DNA of 23,236 bases from UBA4719 sp035654835. Its GTDB lineage: Bacteria; Actinomycetota; Actinomycetes; Actinomycetales; Dermatophilaceae. The notes below the pieces were generated by a model, which worked only from the letters and a program-made list of their open reading frames with translations, ran no database searches and was not told the origin of the DNA. The stretch lies in NCBI GenBank assembly GCA_035654835.1, contig DASRVZ010000136.1, positions 1 through 23,236 on the forward strand, in the 5' to 3' direction. A program made the position numbers and the translations under genes. Positions 6,865 through 14,537 of this stretch are shown here, piece after piece. Positions within the stretch are counted from its first letter, which is position 1. Every line of letters starts with the position of its first letter.

Positions 6865-8287
6865 AGATGTCGTAGTACATCTCGAACTCATGCGGGTGCG
6901 GGCGGAAACGGATCGGGTCCACCTCGTTGAGCGTCTTCCACTCGATCCAGGTCTCGATGAGGTCCTTGGTGAACACATCGCCCTCAAGGAGGTAGTCGTG
7001 GTCAGCCGCCAGCGCCGCCAAGACCTCGGGGAGCGAACCTGGGACCTGCGCGATCTGGTCGTGCTCCTCGGGTGGCAGCTCGTAGAGGTCCTTGTCAACG
7101 GGCGCAGGCGGCTCGGTGCGGTTCTTGATGCCATCGAGGCCGGCCATCAGCTGGGCTGCGAAGGCGAGGTATGGGTTGGCCGACGGATCCGGGATACGGA
7201 ACTCGATGCGCTTGGCCTTGGGGGAGTTGCCGGCGATCGGGATGCGGACGCAGGCGGAGCGGTTGCGCGCGGAGTAGACGAGGTTGACCGGAGCCTCGTA
7301 GCCGGGGACCAGGCGGTGGTAGGAGTTGACCGTCGGGTTGGTGAATGCCAGCAGCGAAGGGGCATGCTTGAGCAAGCCTCCGATGTACCAGCGGGCCATG
7401 TCCGAGAGGCCGCCATAGCCGCGCTCGTCGTAGAAGAGCGGCACGCCGTCCTTCCACAAGCTCTGGTGGGTGTGCATTCCGGAGCCGTTGTCGCCGAAGA
7501 TCGGCTTGGGCATGAACGTGGCGGTCTTGCCACCCTCCCAAGCGACGTTCTTGATGACGTACTTGAACTTCATCACGTCGTCACCGGACTGAAGCAGCGA
7601 ACCGAAGCGGTAGTTGATCTCCTGCTGGCCGGCGGTGCCCACCTCGTGGTGGCTGCGCTCGACGATGAGGCCCACGTCGGCCAGCTTCAGACACATCTCG
7701 TCGCGCATGTCGGCGAAGTGGTCGACCGGCGGAACGGGGAAGTAGCCACCCTTGTAGCGGGTCTTGTAGCCCTGGTTGCCGCCATCCTCCACCCGGCCGG
7801 TGTTCCAAGCCGCCTCGATCGAGTCGATGTAGTAGTAGGAGGCATTTGCCTTGGTCTCGAAGCGCACGTCGTCGAAGACGTAGAACTCGGCCTCGGCGCC
7901 GAAGTAGGCGGCGTCTGCGATGCCGGTCGACTTCAGGTAGGCCTCGGCCTTTGCCGCGATGTTGCGGGGGTCGCGGCTGTAGGGCTCGTCGGTGAACGGG
8001 TCCACGATCGAGAAGTTCATGATCAGCGTCTTCTCTTTGCGGAACGGGTCCAGATAGGCGGTCGTCGCGTCGGGGATCAGCTTCATGTCGGACTCGTGGA
8101 TGGCCTGGAAGCCGCGGATCGAGGAGCCGTCGAACATCTGGCCTTCAGTGAAGAAGTCCAGAGTCAGCGCAGCCGTCGGCACGTTGAAGTGCTGCATGAC
8201 GCCGGGCAGGTCGCAGAAGCGAACATCGACGAACTGGACGTTTTCGTTCTTGATGAACTCGAGGACCTCTTCAGGCGTGCTGAACAT
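6863..8287 (-). CDS. glnA: Type I glutamine synthetase (GSI-beta)
   Basis: Glutamine synthetase makes glutamine from glutamate, ammonia and ATP as a cytosolic dodecamer. The 474-residue length is typical of the GSI-beta subtype. Visible signatures are FDGSSIRGFQ near 52-61, the metal-binding Glu segment AEAEFYVF near 131-138, the ATP loop NGSGMHTH at 267-274 with His272, NRSACVRIP at 342-350 and IEFRIPDPSANPYLA at 361-375. The adenylylation site is present as LYELPPEE with Tyr402, so activity is probably controlled by GlnE as in mycobacterial GlnA1. AGGAGG four bases upstream of the ATG fixes the start. A GlnR-type operator and a promoter precede it. Its downstream side is interrupted by the integrated element. 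It is divergent from the RDD gene. Confidence 0.98.
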   Translation of the reverse strand: MFSTPEEVLEFIKNENVQFVDVRFCDLPGVMQHFNVPTAALTLDFFTEGQMFDGSSIRGFQAIHESDMKLIPDATTAYLDPFRKEKTLIMNFSIVDPFTDEPYSRDPRNIAAKAEAYLKSTGIADAAYFGAEAEFYVFDDVRFETKANASYYYIDSIEAAWNTGRVEDGGNQGYKTRYKGGYFPVPPVDHFADMRDEMCLKLADVGLIVERSHHEVGTAGQQEINYRFGSLLQSGDDVMKFKYVIKNVAWEGGKTATFMPKPIFGDNGSGMHTHQSLWKDGVPLFYDERGYGGLSDMARWYIGGLLKHAPSLLAFTNPTVNSYHRLVPGYEAPVNLVYSARNRSACVRIPIAGNSPKAKRIEFRIPDPSANPYLAFAAQLMAGLDGIKNRTEPPAPVDKDLYELPPEEHDQIAQVPGSLPEVLAALAADHDYLLEGDVFTKDLIETWIEWKTLNEVDPIRFRPHPHEFEMYYDI

Positions 8288-8347
8288 CCGACCTCCTGTG
8301 GTGGGGCCCGTCGCGTCGCGGTCGGGCCTGTTTCTGCATCGTGGCCG

Positions 8348-8376
8348 ACCCTATCGGGGCCGGATTTCGGCGCCAA
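8348..8376 (-). promoter_or_regulatory. Promoter of glnA
   Basis: On the minus strand TTGGCG (8376-8371) and TAGGGT (8353-8348) are separated by 17 nt, a good fit to actinobacterial housekeeping promoters. The -35 lies inside the GlnR-type operator. Confidence 0.5.
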
Positions 8377-8401
8377 CACCCGAGTGTTTCGCCGGTGTTA
8401 C
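8364..8401 (-). promoter_or_regulatory. GlnR-type nitrogen-response operator between glnA and the RDD gene
   Basis: The minus strand reads GTAAC-N6-GAAAC-N6-GTGTT-N6-GAAAT. This closely matches the known actinobacterial GlnR box, gTnAC-n6-GaAAC-n6-GTnAC-n6-GAAAC, in which two such paired sites lie in tandem. Spacings are exactly six at all three gaps. GlnR controls glnA in Streptomyces and Mycobacterium. Here the box overlaps the glnA -35 and the predicted -35 of the divergent RDD gene. Confidence 0.8.
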
Positions 8402-8427
8402 GTCCGGACGGGGGCCCCACGTAACCT
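8398..8427 (+). promoter_or_regulatory. Putative promoter of the RDD gene, leaderless
   Basis: TTACGT (8398-8403) and TAACCT (8422-8427) are 18 nt apart. The expected transcription start coincides with the GTG start at 8435. No ribosome binding site is present, as in leaderless genes. Confidence 0.4.
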
Positions 8428-8434
8428 GTGACGC

Positions 8435-8908
8435 GTGATTGATCGCAGGGATGTGGCCTCCTGGCTCCAGGGGTCTGGCGCCGGGGGCCAGGATCCCGAG
8501 AGCTACCCGGGAAGACGTCTCGGTATGCCGGAGGACGGTCCGGGGTCGATCGCCCGTTTCGGACGGCGTCTGGTCGCGGTCACCGTCGACTGGACCATCT
8601 GCACGGTGATCGGGGTGGCTTTCTTTGGCGCTGCATGGGGTCGGCCGGCGGAGAGCCTGGGGCACGCGCTGATCGTTCCGGCCGTCTTCGCGGTTGAGAA
8701 CATCCTGCTCGTCGGCACCGCGGGGTTCACCGTCGGTCACCGCCTGGCGGGCCTGCGTGTGGTTCGGTTGGGGAAGCCCACCACCAGCCCGATCCCTGCG
8801 CTGATTCGCGGGGTGCTCGTTGCTCTCGCGATCCCAGCGTTGATCTGGGACCGCGACACTCGTGGTTTTCATGACAAGCTCGCCGGCACCGTTCTGGTGC
8901 GTATCTGA
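8435..8908 (+). CDS. RDD family membrane protein, 157 aa
   Basis: This small integral membrane protein has an RDD domain. RDD proteins have no settled general role; some have been linked to ion or small-molecule transport. Residues 1-38 are polar and cytoplasmic. The RDD hallmark appears as RFGRRLVAVTVDWTICT (about 41-57), with the Arg and Asp embedded in the first membrane helix (about 44-67). Helix 2 is about 75-95 and contains the conserved Glu (FAVENILLVG). After GHRLAGLRVV a third helix follows (about 118-137), then the family-typical WDRDTRGFHDKLAGTVLV tail. The GTG start is chosen from the leaderless promoter spacing. This gene accompanies glnA and the DUF4191 gene in other actinobacteria (Rv2219A position). 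It shares its control region and the GlnR-type operator with glnA. Confidence 0.88.
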   Translation: MIDRRDVASWLQGSGAGGQDPESYPGRRLGMPEDGPGSIARFGRRLVAVTVDWTICTVIGVAFFGAAWGRPAESLGHALIVPAVFAVENILLVGTAGFTVGHRLAGLRVVRLGKPTTSPIPALIRGVLVALAIPALIWDRDTRGFHDKLAGTVLVRI

Positions 8909-8941
8909 TCCAGCCCGCTAAGCCTCTGATCCAGCCCGCTA
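8905..8941 (+). repeat. 16-bp direct repeat spanning the RDD gene stop
   Basis: CTGATCCAGCCCGCTA occurs at 8905-8920 and 8926-8941. The first copy contains the RDD stop TGA; the second supplies another TGA in the same frame, seven codons later. It lies in the convergent gap to the DUF4191 gene. Confidence 0.85.
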
Positions 8942-8957
8942 CGTGGCCGATCGAGGG

Positions 8958-9695
8958 TCAGCGACCTCGCATCGCCTTGCGGTCCATGCGAACCCGGTTG
9001 GGGTCAACGCCAGCCGGTAGCGGAGGACGCAGGCCGCCCAAGGCTTTGAGCCGCTTGTTGACTGCCGCGACCTCTTCCTTGGTGAGGACGGGCTTCATCC
9101 GCTGGAGCTTGCTGGCCACCTTGCGGACCGACACCTCATTCTCGCCGCCGCCCTCGCCAACTCGGATCACCGTCACGGGGACATTCGGCCCGGCGAGGCG
9201 GCTGACCTTCTTGCGTTCGGTCTCACCGAGCTTGGTCGCGCGCGCTGCGGGTCCTTCGACCACGAGAATGACGCCGGGGCGTCCCGTTGCGCGGAACACC
9301 ATCGCGGCCGAAGACGTGTCGCCGGCTCGACCGGCCTCAGCGGCGACAGGCTGCTGCTCGAAGAACCAGCCTTTGCGCAGCGAGGACAGGGCTGCTCCCG
9401 AAGCGCCGGGCTGGCCCTCGATGGACTTGTATGCCGCGCGCTTGGCCCGGATGCTCAGCACGGTCGAGGCGGCGAGGGTGGCGGTCGGAAGACCCAGGAT
9501 CAGGAAGTAGACCCAGTGCTGGACGAGCACACCAATGACGACCATCACGACGAGCGTGCCAAGGGAGGCCAGCGCCATCCACCAGCCGATCATCGGGTCG
9601 ACACCACGCGCCGCCGTATAGACCTGACGGATCTGGGCGAAGCGTTTGGTCTTTATCTTGGGCGTGTTTGACTTAGCAGATTTCTTGCGGGCCAT
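8958..9695 (-). CDS. DUF4191 family membrane protein, 245 aa
   Basis: This is a conserved actinobacterial membrane protein of unknown function, found next to lipA in many genomes (Rv2219 position). A very basic N-terminus (ARKKSAKSNTPKIKTKRF) is followed by a short linker and two hydrophobic segments (about 38-58 and 61-82) forming a hairpin. A cytoplasmic domain of about 160 residues follows. It contains a conserved-looking block around GWFFEQQPVAAEAGR, VFRATGRPGVILVVEGP, and a basic C-terminus with GLRPPLPAGVDPNRVRMDRKAMRGR. The start is 16 bp after the lipA stop. A TAGTCT hexamer in that gap, seven bases before the ATG, could drive a leaderless transcript in addition to read-through from lipA. 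It converges with the RDD gene. Its closeness to lipoate synthesis is conserved, but no link is proven. Confidence 0.9.
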   Translation of the reverse strand: MARKKSAKSNTPKIKTKRFAQIRQVYTAARGVDPMIGWWMALASLGTLVVMVVIGVLVQHWVYFLILGLPTATLAASTVLSIRAKRAAYKSIEGQPGASGAALSSLRKGWFFEQQPVAAEAGRAGDTSSAAMVFRATGRPGVILVVEGPAARATKLGETERKKVSRLAGPNVPVTVIRVGEGGGENEVSVRKVASKLQRMKPVLTKEEVAAVNKRLKALGGLRPPLPAGVDPNRVRMDRKAMRGR

Positions 9696-9702
9696 GAGGA
9701 TC

Positions 9703-9708
9703 AGACTA
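9703..9708 (-). promoter_or_regulatory. Putative -10 element for leaderless DUF4191 transcript
   Basis: TAGTCT on the minus strand lies seven bases before the ATG at 9695, in the short gap after lipA. The same hexamer precedes lipB at nearly the same distance. No -35 was assigned. Confidence 0.35.
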
Positions 9709-9711
9709 CCT

Positions 9712-10737
9712 TCACGAGACGTCGGTGAGGTGACGCTGGAGCAGCGAGGCAGCCTCCTGGCGGGCGGGGCTGTAGGAGCTGGCCACGAGGTGTGACAGCT
9801 GTTCCGGCACCGGGCGGCCCCATCGCTTCATGGCCTGGGCCCACAGCCGACCCGCGCGGTATGACGAACGCACGAGTGGTCCACTCATCACGCCCTTGTA
9901 GCCGATCTCCTCGGCGAGGTCGGACCACCGGACGAACTCCTCCGGCTTGACCCAGCGGTCGATGGGGTGGTGACGCGACGAGGGGCGGAGATACTGCGTG
10001 ATCGTGATGAGGTCGGTGCCTGCGGCGTGCAGGTCGCGAAGGGCCTGCTCGATCTCGTGCTCTTCCTCGCCCATGCCCAGGATGAGGTTGGACTTGGTCA
10101 CCAGGCCGGCGTCGCGGCCCATGGTGATGACGTCCAGGGAGCGTTGGTAGCTGAACGCGGGGCGGATCCGTTTGAAGAGGCGCGGGACTGTCTCGACGTT
10201 GTGCGCGAACACCTCGGGCTTGGCGTCAATGACCTGACTCACCAGATCAGGGACGCCGTTGAAGTCGGGGACCAGGATCTCGACGCCGGTGCCCGGGTTG
10301 AGCTGGTGGACCATGCGGATGGTCTCGGCATAGAGCCAGGCCCCGCCGTCCTCGAGATCATCGCGCGCGACACCGGTGATGGTGGCGTAGCGGAGCCCCA
10401 TCTGCAGGACCGACTCGGCAACCCGGCGCGGCTCGTCACGGTCGAGGTCGTCAGGCTTGCCGGTGTCGATCTGGCAGAAGTCGCATCGCCTTGTGCACTG
10501 TTCGCCGCCGATCAGGAACGTCGCTTCCTTGTCTTCCCAGCACTCGAAGATGTTGGGGCAGGCAGCCTCCTGGCAGACCGTGTGCAGACCGCCGGTCTTC
10601 ACCATCGAGTTGAGCCGGGTGTACTCCGGCCCCATCTTGGCGGTGGTGCGGATCCACGCTGGTTTGCGCTCGATCGGTGTCTCCGCGTTACGGGCTTCGA
10701 CGCGCAACATGCGACGACCGTCCGGTGCGACGCTCAC
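9712..10737 (-). CDS. lipA: Lipoyl synthase
   Basis: This radical-SAM enzyme inserts two sulfur atoms into the protein-bound octanoyl group to make lipoyl cofactor. The start is placed at the GTG at 10737, giving 341 residues. AGGGAG lies nine bases upstream and family members begin (V/M)SVAPDGRR. An in-frame ATG at 10824 would add 29 residues that do not look like LipA. The auxiliary cluster motif CX4CX5C is present (Cys55, Cys60, Cys66 in CQEAACPNIFEC), as is the radical-SAM CX3CX2C (Cys81, Cys85, Cys88 in CTRRCDFC). The C-terminal SSY motif follows in VASSYSP. It lies downstream of lipB on the same strand, with an ABC transporter pair between them, and just upstream of the DUF4191 gene. 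Confidence 0.97.
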   Translation of the reverse strand: MSVAPDGRRMLRVEARNAETPIERKPAWIRTTAKMGPEYTRLNSMVKTGGLHTVCQEAACPNIFECWEDKEATFLIGGEQCTRRCDFCQIDTGKPDDLDRDEPRRVAESVLQMGLRYATITGVARDDLEDGGAWLYAETIRMVHQLNPGTGVEILVPDFNGVPDLVSQVIDAKPEVFAHNVETVPRLFKRIRPAFSYQRSLDVITMGRDAGLVTKSNLILGMGEEEHEIEQALRDLHAAGTDLITITQYLRPSSRHHPIDRWVKPEEFVRWSDLAEEIGYKGVMSGPLVRSSYRAGRLWAQAMKRWGRPVPEQLSHLVASSYSPARQEAASLLQRHLTDVS

Positions 10738-10887
10738 AAAAAGGCTCCCTTGGCGTGTCCGTGTGGCAAACAGGTGGCCCCCGGTTGAGGCGCACCAGAG
10801 GCAGACCTCAAGCGTACGCCGCACACGCGCGTCCCACGGACGCAGCGACGTCCCCTACGGTCCTGGCCGGGGTTGGTCGCGTCCCAC

Positions 10888-11877
10888 TCAGCTGACGTCG
10901 CGTTGGCGGAACACCCACGCGGCCAGTCCGATGGCGAGCACGACCAGCAGCCCAAGGTATGCCGAGCTGTGACCGAACGTGAGGATCTTTTCGACCCCCT
11001 GGCACGAGTACTGCCCCTTGGCGTCGGTGGTGCACGTCTGGGCGTAGTACGTGGCGCCGTGCTGCAACCAGGCGGTGACGTTGAGCTGTAGGAGCCATGG
11101 CCGGGCGCCCTGTAGTGCCTGTCCGAAGACGCCTTCGACGAGTACGAGATAGCCAACGGCGATGCCAAGCACGGCAACGGTGCGGCGCACCAGCACCCCG
11201 ATGGCGGCCCCTGTCACGGTCGCGGCCAACGCCATCGCGAGCGTACGGACGCCCATCTCGCCGAGATCACCCCACACCTTGGCGGTCGTGACCACGGTGG
11301 GGCTGAAATGGCGGACGATCAGCCACACGCCCGCAGTCAGCAGGCCGAGCAAGGCCGTCGTGGCCGGGACAAGGCCCAGGCCAGCGGCCGCAAGCTTGCT
11401 CGCATAGACCCGCATCCGACGCGGCTCAAAGGTCAGCCAGTTGGCCATCGACCCGCTGCTGAGCTCGGCCGCCATAAAACTGGCACCAACCAGGAAACCG
11501 ACGAATATCAACAGATAGGACCCAGCGAGGAGAGTGCTGGGCATCATCTCGGCGAACCTCGCCTGCGGCTTGCCCCAGTTCTCCGCCTTGGGCTCCATCT
11601 GGTTGCATCCGAAGTCGGCCTTGGGGTCCGTCTTCTGGGTCTCGGCCTGTTGTGTCAGGCAGTCCGCAAGCTGCTGGTCACCGTTGACCACCCAGTCCTT
11701 GTGCGCCTGCTCGAACTGTGCCTGCTGCGAGGTGAGCTCTGCGCCGCTGAGCGGTTTGGCCCGCTGAAACGAGTCGAACAACATCAGCCCGGTGAGGATC
11801 AGGGCGCCGAGCAGAGCGATGGTCGTGAGCCGGCGCGAGTAGAGGCGCCGCAGCTCGACCCTGGTCAGGCGCATCAT
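10888..11877 (-). CDS. ABC-2 type transporter permease
   Basis: This is the membrane part of an ABC exporter and partner of the ATPase encoded just upstream. The 329-residue protein has a basic N-terminus (RLTRVELRRLYSRR) and a first membrane helix at about 17-34. A long polar, probably extracytoplasmic loop follows (about 36-115, Gln/Lys-rich, with two Cys). Five more hydrophobic segments lie near 118-139, 158-186, 214-230, 233-252 and 303-321, the usual ABC-2 layout. Another extracellular loop with two Cys (TCTTDAKGQYSCQG) precedes the last helix. The ATG overlaps the ATPase stop by four bases (ATGA), indicating translational coupling. The substrate is unknown. A 150-bp gap separates it from lipA. 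Confidence 0.88.
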   Translation of the reverse strand: MMRLTRVELRRLYSRRLTTIALLGALILTGLMLFDSFQRAKPLSGAELTSQQAQFEQAHKDWVVNGDQQLADCLTQQAETQKTDPKADFGCNQMEPKAENWGKPQARFAEMMPSTLLAGSYLLIFVGFLVGASFMAAELSSGSMANWLTFEPRRMRVYASKLAAAGLGLVPATTALLGLLTAGVWLIVRHFSPTVVTTAKVWGDLGEMGVRTLAMALAATVTGAAIGVLVRRTVAVLGIAVGYLVLVEGVFGQALQGARPWLLQLNVTAWLQHGATYYAQTCTTDAKGQYSCQGVEKILTFGHSSAYLGLLVVLAIGLAAWVFRQRDVS

Positions 11878-12836
11878 CGGGCAGCTCCTACGGTCTCGAG
11901 GCCTTCGTCGGCCGTCAGCTCAAGGAACACGGACTCGAGGTCTGCGCGCACCGGTACCAGCTCGTTAACGAACAGATCGTGCGCGGCGAGGCGCTTGGTG
12001 ATCTCTGCCCCATCGCTGAAGCCGTCAACAACAAGCAGTGCGCCGTCCTGGCGGACCAGGAGGCCACCCTCAGTGAGGATGCGTTGTGCCGCAACGGGAT
12101 CGGCGACCCCGACTCGCAGCGATGTCGCCGTCTGGTCACCGATCACGTCGGCGACCCGGCCCGAGGCCAGCAGCCGGCCGTGGCCGATGATCGAGACCGT
12201 GTCAGCCACCTGCTCGACCTCGTCGAGGATGTGGCTGCTCACCAGGACCGTCTTGCCCTGCTCACCGAGCGACCGCATCGTGTTGCGGATCTCGCGGATG
12301 CCCGCAGGGTCCAGGCCGTTGGTGGGCTCGTCGAAGATGAGCAGATCGGGCTCCTTGAGCAGGGTGGCGGCGATGGCCAGCCGCTGCTTCATACCGAGGG
12401 AGTAGGTACGGTACTTGTCCTTTCCGCGGTCACCCAGGCTGGTCTGCTCCAGGACCTGGTCGACGATGCTGCGCGGGCGATCGATGGCCTCGGCGAGCAG
12501 CTGGAGGTTCTTGCGGCCGCTGAATGCAGGGAAGAACTTGGGCGACTCGACGATCGCACCGACCCGGCCCACGACCTCTGGCAGATGTTTGGGGACTTCG
12601 CGGTCGAAGATGCTCATGGTGCCCGCGTCGGCGCGAATCAGCCCCAGCAACATACGGATCGTCGTCGTCTTGCCTGAGCCGTTCGGCCCAAGGAACCCAT
12701 GGACGCCGCCAAGCGGAACGTCAAGGTCCAACCCGGCCACAGCGACGTGGCGACCCTTGCGGTTGCGATAGGTCTTGCGTAGCCCACGGGTGGATATGGC
12801 CAGCCCCGCTGTCGGTGTGGGCGTCGATGTGGTCAT
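11874..12836 (-). CDS. ABC transporter ATP-binding protein (ABC-2 exporter type)
   Basis: This nucleotide-binding subunit energises export through the coupled permease. In 320 residues it shows Walker A GPNGSGKTT (50-58), a Q-loop with Glu in place of Gln (IVESPKF near 95-101), as in the BcrA/drug-export subgroup, and the ABC signature YSLGMKQRL (145-153). Walker B LLIFDEPTNGLDP (165-177) and the switch His (SSHILDE, His202) are also present. A C-terminal region of about 90 residues is typical of this subgroup. The ribosome site before the ATG at 12836 is only a GGGGGAA farther upstream, so the start is moderately certain. It sits between lipB and lipA, which are adjacent in mycobacteria. This suggests insertion of a transporter cassette into the lip cluster. 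Confidence 0.95.
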   Translation of the reverse strand: MTTSTPTPTAGLAISTRGLRKTYRNRKGRHVAVAGLDLDVPLGGVHGFLGPNGSGKTTTIRMLLGLIRADAGTMSIFDREVPKHLPEVVGRVGAIVESPKFFPAFSGRKNLQLLAEAIDRPRSIVDQVLEQTSLGDRGKDKYRTYSLGMKQRLAIAATLLKEPDLLIFDEPTNGLDPAGIREIRNTMRSLGEQGKTVLVSSHILDEVEQVADTVSIIGHGRLLASGRVADVIGDQTATSLRVGVADPVAAQRILTEGGLLVRQDGALLVVDGFSDGAEITKRLAAHDLFVNELVPVRADLESVFLELTADEGLETVGAAR

Positions 12837-12937
12837 TGGCTCTGTTCCCCCGGCGGTCGCTGCGACGTGCCCTGTTGCAGCGTCGCGTCACTCTATGGGG
12901 CGCCGGGTGTGCAGTGCATGCCGGATGCGATGGGTGG

Positions 12938-13567
12938 TCAGCCCAGGATGTCGCTCAGGTGCTTCTCCGCGTAGGGCAGCACCTCGCGGACAGAAACGTC
13001 GCGTCCCAGCTCCTGGCTGAGCGAGGTGACGCCAGCGTCCGCGATGCCGCACGGCACGATCACCTGGGCCCAGGACAGGTCACAGTCGCAGTTGAGCGCG
13101 AACCCGTGCATCGTGACGCTCTGACTCACCCGGATGCCGATCGCGCCGATCTTGCGGTCGGGCCGCAACTCATCGGCGTCGATCCACACTCCGCTGCGGC
13201 CCTCGATGCGTCCGGCGGTGACCCCGAGGTCGGCAGAGACCCGGATCATCACCTCCTCGAGTCGACGCACATGCGCGACGACGTCCAGCGGTGACGGCAG
13301 CCTGACGATGGGGTAGCCCACGAGCTGGCCCGGACCGTGCCACGTGATCCTGCCGCCGCGGTCGACGTCGATGACCGGTGTGCCGTCGAAGGGGCGCTCG
13401 TGAGGCTCGGTCCGCTTGCCCGCGGTGTAGACGGTGGCGTGCTCGAGCAGCAGCACCGTGTCGGGCTCGTCACACGCGACAACGGAAGCATGAAGCTCGC
13501 GCTGTCGGTCCCACGCAGACATGTAGTCGACGTAGTCCGGGTCGAAGCCGAGGTGCTCGAAACGCAT
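12938..13567 (-). CDS. lipB: Octanoyltransferase
   Basis: LipB moves octanoyl from acyl carrier protein to the lipoyl domains of E2 and related proteins, the step before LipA acts. The 209-residue protein has the RGGRITWHGPGQLVGYPI signature (70-87). Catalytic Lys139 lies in RKIGAIGIRV and nucleophile Cys173 in IVPCGI, close in position to the Lys142/Cys176 pair of the M. tuberculosis enzyme. There is no ribosome binding site. TAGTCT lies six bases before the ATG, so the mRNA is probably leaderless. It belongs functionally with lipA (9712) and the E2 gene (21704), although several unrelated genes separate it from E2 here. Confidence 0.97.
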   Translation of the reverse strand: MRFEHLGFDPDYVDYMSAWDRQRELHASVVACDEPDTVLLLEHATVYTAGKRTEPHERPFDGTPVIDVDRGGRITWHGPGQLVGYPIVRLPSPLDVVAHVRRLEEVMIRVSADLGVTAGRIEGRSGVWIDADELRPDRKIGAIGIRVSQSVTMHGFALNCDCDLSWAQVIVPCGIADAGVTSLSQELGRDVSVREVLPYAEKHLSDILG

Positions 13568-13573
13568 GTTTGC

Positions 13574-13579
13574 AGACTA
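13574..13579 (-). promoter_or_regulatory. Putative -10 element for leaderless lipB transcript
   Basis: TAGTCT on the minus strand lies six bases before the lipB ATG, placing the transcription start at the start codon. A good -35 was not found. Confidence 0.4.
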
Positions 13580-13611
13580 CGCGGGCGGTTCGGCATACCT
13601 GCCGGTGACCA

Positions 13612-14454
13612 TCAGTCCCTCAGATAGTCGTTGAGGTGCCTCACGATGATGTCTCGGCCTTCGCCGGATGAGTCCATGATGCGAAGGCGCACCTCCTCGC
13701 CGATCGCGTGACGACGTATCGCGGCTTGAACGTCCACGACTTTCCGCACCGGCTGTCCATCGACTTTGAGGAGGCGGTCCCCACCCTGGACACCGGCCAG
13801 GAGGAGCTGGCTTCCGGGCCGCGGCGCTTGGAGCAGGAAGCCGGGGGGAGTGTCAGCGGCGAGCGCAGCCTCCTGCCATACCTCGTCGATCCAGGAGGTG
13901 CAGGCCGACACGCAGCCGCAGACCCCCAAAGTGCACATCGGGCAGATGCAGCTGCAGCCGAGATCGTCCTGCAGGAGCTCCCAGGCCACGACGGGGGCGA
14001 TGACGTGGTTCACCGCCCGCGCAGCCTGCGCGTAGTCCTGCAGGTGCTGGGGGGCGATCTCCCGCAGGGCCGGGACGTAGAGACGTAACGACATCTCATG
14101 CAGCGCGGCATAGCCAAGTGCTGCGTAGTTGAAGGCGGCAAAGTCGGCGCGCAGGTTGTTCGACAGCAGCTGCGTGCGGCTACTGCGGGGAGACGCGAAG
14201 TCGAAGAGACCACCGATCGGTGACTGCGCTGCCGGCACTGATCCCGGGGAGACCTCCAGCTGTGATCTCAGTGACTCACCGTGGCCCTCGATCGTGGCGT
14301 GGATGTCGGTCAACGTGTTGCTGGCTTCGGGGTGCTGCGGTGTCAGAGCGATCTGCCGCTCGAGAGCCCGCACGATCTCCGTCTCGTCTGCCATGAGCTG
14401 CACCAGGCGGTCCTGCAACGCGAGCTGCCCCTTGTCATTCGTCATGTCATCCAT
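13612..14454 (-). CDS. Ferritin-like helical protein with Cys cluster and C-terminal PDZ domain
   Basis: I do not recognise a named family for the whole protein. With the ATG at 14454, supported by AGGAG seven bases upstream, it has 280 residues. Residues 8-65 and 95-160 are strongly helical. The first pair of helices resembles ferritin-like (DUF892/YciE-type) bundles, though I cannot confirm a full set of metal ligands. Residues 167-185 carry seven cysteines spaced C-x-C-x-C-x2-C-x4-C-x-C-x3-C, enough for a metal or Fe-S site. Residues about 204-275 look like a PDZ domain (GFLLQAPRPGSQLLLAGVQ, then GDRLLKVDGQPV), a fold that binds peptide C-termini. There is no signal peptide or membrane helix, so it is probably cytosolic. 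It is divergent from the MMPL gene across 83 bp. Its role is unknown; metal handling or redox sensing is a guess. Confidence 0.7.
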   Translation of the reverse strand: MDDMTNDKGQLALQDRLVQLMADETEIVRALERQIALTPQHPEASNTLTDIHATIEGHGESLRSQLEVSPGSVPAAQSPIGGLFDFASPRSSRTQLLSNNLRADFAAFNYAALGYAALHEMSLRLYVPALREIAPQHLQDYAQAARAVNHVIAPVVAWELLQDDLGCSCICPMCTLGVCGCVSACTSWIDEVWQEAALAADTPPGFLLQAPRPGSQLLLAGVQGGDRLLKVDGQPVRKVVDVQAAIRRHAIGEEVRLRIMDSSGEGRDIIVRHLNDYLRD

Positions 14455-14526
14455 GATCTTCTCCTGCCGATCGCAACGTCCGGAGAATGGCCGCAGACCA
14501 TGCAAACGGCGCGACATTCGTACCTC

Positions 14527-14532
14527 TAGGCT
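14527..14532 (+). promoter_or_regulatory. Putative -10 element for the MMPL gene
   Basis: TAGGCT lies five bases before the ATG at 14538, compatible with a leaderless transcript. No convincing -35 was seen. Confidence 0.3.
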
Positions 14533-14537
14533 GGCGA

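Noticed and set aside
6890..8431. Long plus-strand open frame opposite glnA
   Set aside because: Antisense shadow of a highly conserved glutamine synthetase gene.
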